DNA from: Halichoerus grypus
Lineage: Eukaryota > Chordata > Mammalia > Carnivora > Phocidae
Length of the DNA stretch: 64,000 nt
Reading direction: 5' to 3'
NCBI RefSeq assembly: GCF_964656455.1
Contig: NC_135714.1
Span: 164,998,243 to 165,062,242 of the forward strand
The notes under the pieces were generated by a model. It did no database searches. It saw nothing but the letters and a program-made list of their open reading frames with translations, and was not told the origin of the DNA. Of the stretch, positions 61,201 to 64,000 are shown in pieces; the stretch's first letter is position 1, and each line of letters starts with the position of its first letter. The position numbers and the translations under genes were made by a program.

Positions 61201-62865
61201 CTAGCTATTAGACTTCCCTGAAAAGTGGCGCTGCCGTGCTAGCTTGATGAAACACATGGGGAGTGGTGTTCTGCCTTTCGCTGGGGCCTGAGTCTCACTC
61301 GCAGAAAGCTTTGGACTCCCTTGCAGTGCTCTCACGCACGCACACAACAAAATGCTTCCACCCTCAGGAGCAGCTGTTTTACCTGCAGCACAGGCTCTCT
61401 ACCGAGTTTTTCCTTCGAGTTAGGTGGCTGTGTTTAAGCCTGCACACACACCCTGGGCAACGGTAGTAGCCCCATAACCATGATGTGAGTTGAGAGCTGC
61501 CTTCTGTGCCGGCCTGTCCCTCCACCGATATTATGGTATTGAAACCGTCCCAGGGCTCCCAACCTCAGTACACCCTAAACTGCTTCGCCCTCAGAGAGGT
61601 CGACGGTAGCTAAAGCACGGTTTCTCTACAGTGTTGTTTCTTCGACTTAGAAAGCTAACTATCAGACTTCCATGCAAAAGTGGGGCCGCAGTATTAGATT
61701 CATGGAGCAAGTGGGGAGTCGTGTTCTGGCTTCTTCTGGGGCCTGGGTCTCACAAGGAAAATGCTTTTGGACTCACTTGCTGTGCACTCCCGCATGCACA
61801 CCACACAATGCGTCCACCCTGAGGCATGGCTCTTTTAGCCGAAGCAGGAATTCTCTACAGAGTTGTTCCTTTGAGTTAGGCGGTTGGCTTATGGCCTGCA
61901 GGAACACACGGGGCAAGGGTACTGGCCTCATAAACAAGAGGTGAGTTGAGAGCTGCCTTCCGCACCGGCCTGTTTCTCACTCCATTTCACGTATGGGACC
62001 CTTTCCCCGGTCTCTCATACACGAACACTATACAACTCCTGCGGCTTCAGGAACTGCAATGTTAGCTAAAGCGCAGTAAAGCTACAGCATTGATTCTTGG
62101 TGTTAGTAGTCTGGTAGGCGAATGAGCTGCACCTGGGATTCTTGACAGGCTTGTTTCTTCCCAGTCAGTGTCGAGCACATAGCATTCCAAGCACACATGG
62201 AGCAGTAGTGTTAGCTTCAGGTAGCAAGAGCTGAGTCCAGAGGTGCCTTCTGCCCGGACCTATTTCTCCCTTGGTTTCACGTATGGAACCCGTTCCCCAG
62301 GCTCTCAGCCACGGTACTCCGTGTAATACTTCCTCCATCTAGAGGTCGACGGTAGCTAAAGCAGGGTTTCTCTACAGTGTTGTTTCTTCGAGTTAGAACA
62401 CTAGCTGTTAGACTTCCATGCAAAAGTGGGGCTGCCGTGCTAGCGTGATGAAACACATGGGGAGTCGTGTTCTGCCTTCTGCTGGGGCCTGAGGCTCACT
62501 CACAAAAAGCTTTGGACTCCCTTGCAGGGCTCTCATGCACGCACACAACATAATGCTTCCACCTTCAAGAGCGGCTCTTTTAGCTGAAGCATGGATTCTC
62601 CAGCGAGTTTTTCCTTCGAGTTAGGCGGTTTTCATGAAGCCTGCACACACACCCGGGGCAACGGTACTAGCCCCATAACCATGGTGTGAGTTGAGAGCTG
62701 CCTTCTCTCCGGGCTGTCTCTCCCTCGATTTTAGGAAACGGAACCCGTCCCCAGGCTCTCACCCACCGTACACCCTAAACTGCTTCCTCCCACACAGAGG
62801 TCGTCGGTAGCTAAAGCACGGTTTCTCTTCAGTGTTGTTTCTCCGAGTTAGAACGCTTGCTATTA
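57530..62865 (+). repeat. Unit 12, complete (5336 bp)
   Basis: The L1 is at 57530-58232 with (TA)8, the shortest tract in the window. Satellite is at 58233-62865. Private changes are aaaatgctttgg near 58798, ctcaggcacgc near 58825 and gcatggtttctc near 60706. It keeps the cttctcgccc variant of units 10 and 11 but has reverted to caagcagac upstream of it. Confidence 0.96.
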
Positions 62866-63570
62866 ATGTCCACAATAGCCAAACTGTGGAAAGAGCCAAG
62901 ATGTCCACCAACAGATGAATGGATAAAGAAGAGGGGGTATATATATATATATATACAATGGAATATTATGCAGCCATCAAAAGGAATGAGATCTTGCCCT
63001 CTGCAACGACGTGGATGGAACTGGAGGGTATCATGCTGAGCGAAATAAGTCAAACAGAGAAAGACATGTATCATATGACCTCACTGATATGAGGAATTCT
63101 TAATCTCAGGAAACAAACTGAGGGTTGCTGGAGTGGGGGCTGGGGTGGGAGGGATGGGGTCACTGGGTGTTGGACACTGGGGAGGGTATGTGTTCTGGTA
63201 AGCGCTGTGAATTGTGCAAGACTGTTGAATCTCAGATCTGTACCTCTGAAACAAATAATGCAATATATGTTAAGAAAGAAAAAAAGAAGAAGAAGAATGT
63301 AGCAGGAGGGGAAGAATGAAGGGGGGAAAATCGGAGGGGGAAAAGAACCATGAGAGACGATGGACTCTGAAAAACAAACTGAGGGTTCTAGAGGGGAGGG
63401 GGGTGGGAGGATGGGTTAGCCTGGTGATGGGTATTGAGCAGGGCACGATCTGCATGGAGCACTGGGTGATATGCACAAACAATGAATCATGGAACACTAT
63501 ATCTAAAACTAATGATGTAATGTATGGGGATTAACATAACAATAAAAACATTTAATAATAATAATAATAA
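62866..63570 (+). mobile_element. 5'-truncated L1 3' end, copy 13
   Basis: This has (TA)9 at 62938-62955. The TSD is at 62850-62865 and 63571-63586. It carries the majority sequence type. Confidence 0.93.
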
Positions 63571-64000
63571 AGAACGCTTGCTATTAGACTTCCATGCAAA
63601 AGTGGGGCCGCAGTGCTAGCTTCATGAAACAAGTGGGGAGTCGTGTTCTGTCTTCTGCCGGGGCCTGAGTCCCACACGGAAAATGGGTCTGGACTCCCTT
63701 GCAGTGCTCTCACGCACGCACACAACAAAATGCTGCCACCCTCAGGAGCAGCTGTTTTACCTGCAGCACAGGCTCTCAACCGAGTTTTTCCTTCGAGTTA
63801 GGTGGCTGTGTTTAAGCCTGCACACACACCCTGGGCAATGGTACTAGCCCCATAACCATGATGTGATTTGAGAGCTGCCTTCTGTACCGGCCTGTCTCTC
63901 CCCGATATTACGATATTGAAACCGTCCCAGGGCTCTCAGCCACAGTACACCCTAAACTGCTTCGCCCACACAGAGGTCGACGGTAGCTAAAGCACGGCTT
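62866..64000 (+). repeat. Unit 13, 5' part, cut by the window end
   Basis: The L1 is at 62866-63570 with (TA)9, followed by 430 bp of satellite in the first 11-mer block. The post-L1 monomer reads cgcacacaac, like units 6, 7, 9 and 12. The array clearly continues past 64000. Confidence 0.95.

Larger units (their letters stand above)
1..64000 (+). repeat. Macrosatellite / higher-order tandem repeat array, 5.34 kb unit
   Basis: The full window is a head-to-tail array. L1 3' ends recur 13 times, with unit starts spaced 3691, 5348, 5346, 5334, 5348, 5338, 5338, 5344, 5338, 5340, 5338 and 5336 bp. Subtracting the (TA)n tract gives exactly 5320 bp for every unit except unit 1 (1655-bp deletion) and unit 4 (4-bp deletion). 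The non-L1 part consists of diverged monomers of about 228 bp. Units differ by only scattered single-base changes. All open frames are short (115 codons or fewer), recur with the repeat, and resemble no protein apart from the L1 ORF2 tail. I do not recognise the satellite family. Neither array edge is in the window. Confidence 0.97.

Noticed and set aside
1..64000. CRISPR array or prokaryotic repeat system
   Set aside because: The repeats are kilobase-scale, with no short repeat/spacer pattern and no cas-like genes. The embedded L1 with TSD and poly(A) signal is mammalian.
1..64000. DXZ4-like or D4Z4-like macrosatellite
   Set aside because: I see no double-homeobox frame, and no convincing CTCF core. 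The closest stretch, around ccatctagaggtcgac (8935-8950), has about three core mismatches. Synteny cannot be judged from this window.
1..64000. tRNA-derived carnivore SINEs, tRNA or rRNA genes, telomere repeats
   Set aside because: No tRNA-like A/B boxes with a SINE body, no rRNA-like conserved sequence and no TTAGGG runs were seen in the unit. Isolated gggtta words in the L1 3' UTR are single occurrences.

Overview
The whole 64 kb window lies inside one tandem array of a mammalian macrosatellite. I find no complete protein-coding gene, no RNA gene and no unique flanking sequence. The most informative part is a roughly 0.7 kb LINE-1 3' end present once per repeat unit. Its ORF2 C-terminal remnant, the AAG-rich tract inside its 3' UTR and its distal 3' UTR look like the L1 elements I know from Carnivora, especially dog-like Caniformia. 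Order Carnivora is a fairly strong inference; the family is a weaker one. Both window ends fall mid-unit, so the array continues on both sides.

Layout: bases 1-426 are the tail of a unit. Twelve further units follow, starting at 427, 4118, 9466, 14812, 20146, 25494, 30832, 36170, 41514, 46852, 52192 and 57530, and a thirteenth starting at 62866 is cut by the window end. All run in the same orientation. Every complete unit is 5320 bp plus the length of one internal (TA)n tract of 16-28 bp. There are two exceptions: unit 4 lacks 4 bp, and unit 1 lacks 1655 bp.

Each unit has nested structure that can be read directly. The base level is a monomer of about 228 bp, mostly alternating between two related types, A and B. 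Eleven monomers form a block of about 2.5 kb. Two such blocks, one lacking 395 bp, make the 4617 bp satellite part of the unit. A 5'-truncated L1 interrupts the second block and is flanked by a perfect 16-bp target-site duplication. The equivalent monomer in the first block is an empty site. The order of events can therefore be inferred: monomer array, A/B dimers, 11-mer, duplication of the 11-mer, 395-bp loss and one L1 insertion (order of these two unknown), amplification of the 5.3 kb unit, then recent local changes (the 1655-bp loss, TA slippage, and patchy exchange of variants between units).

No gene network or enzymatic system is present. The second-look items are the hierarchical repeat, the fossil L1 insertion carried by every unit, the mosaic spread of variants, a near match to the CENP-B box once per normal unit, and two strong G-quadruplex motifs per unit. 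All alignments were made by eye from anchor motifs; no percentage identities were computed.
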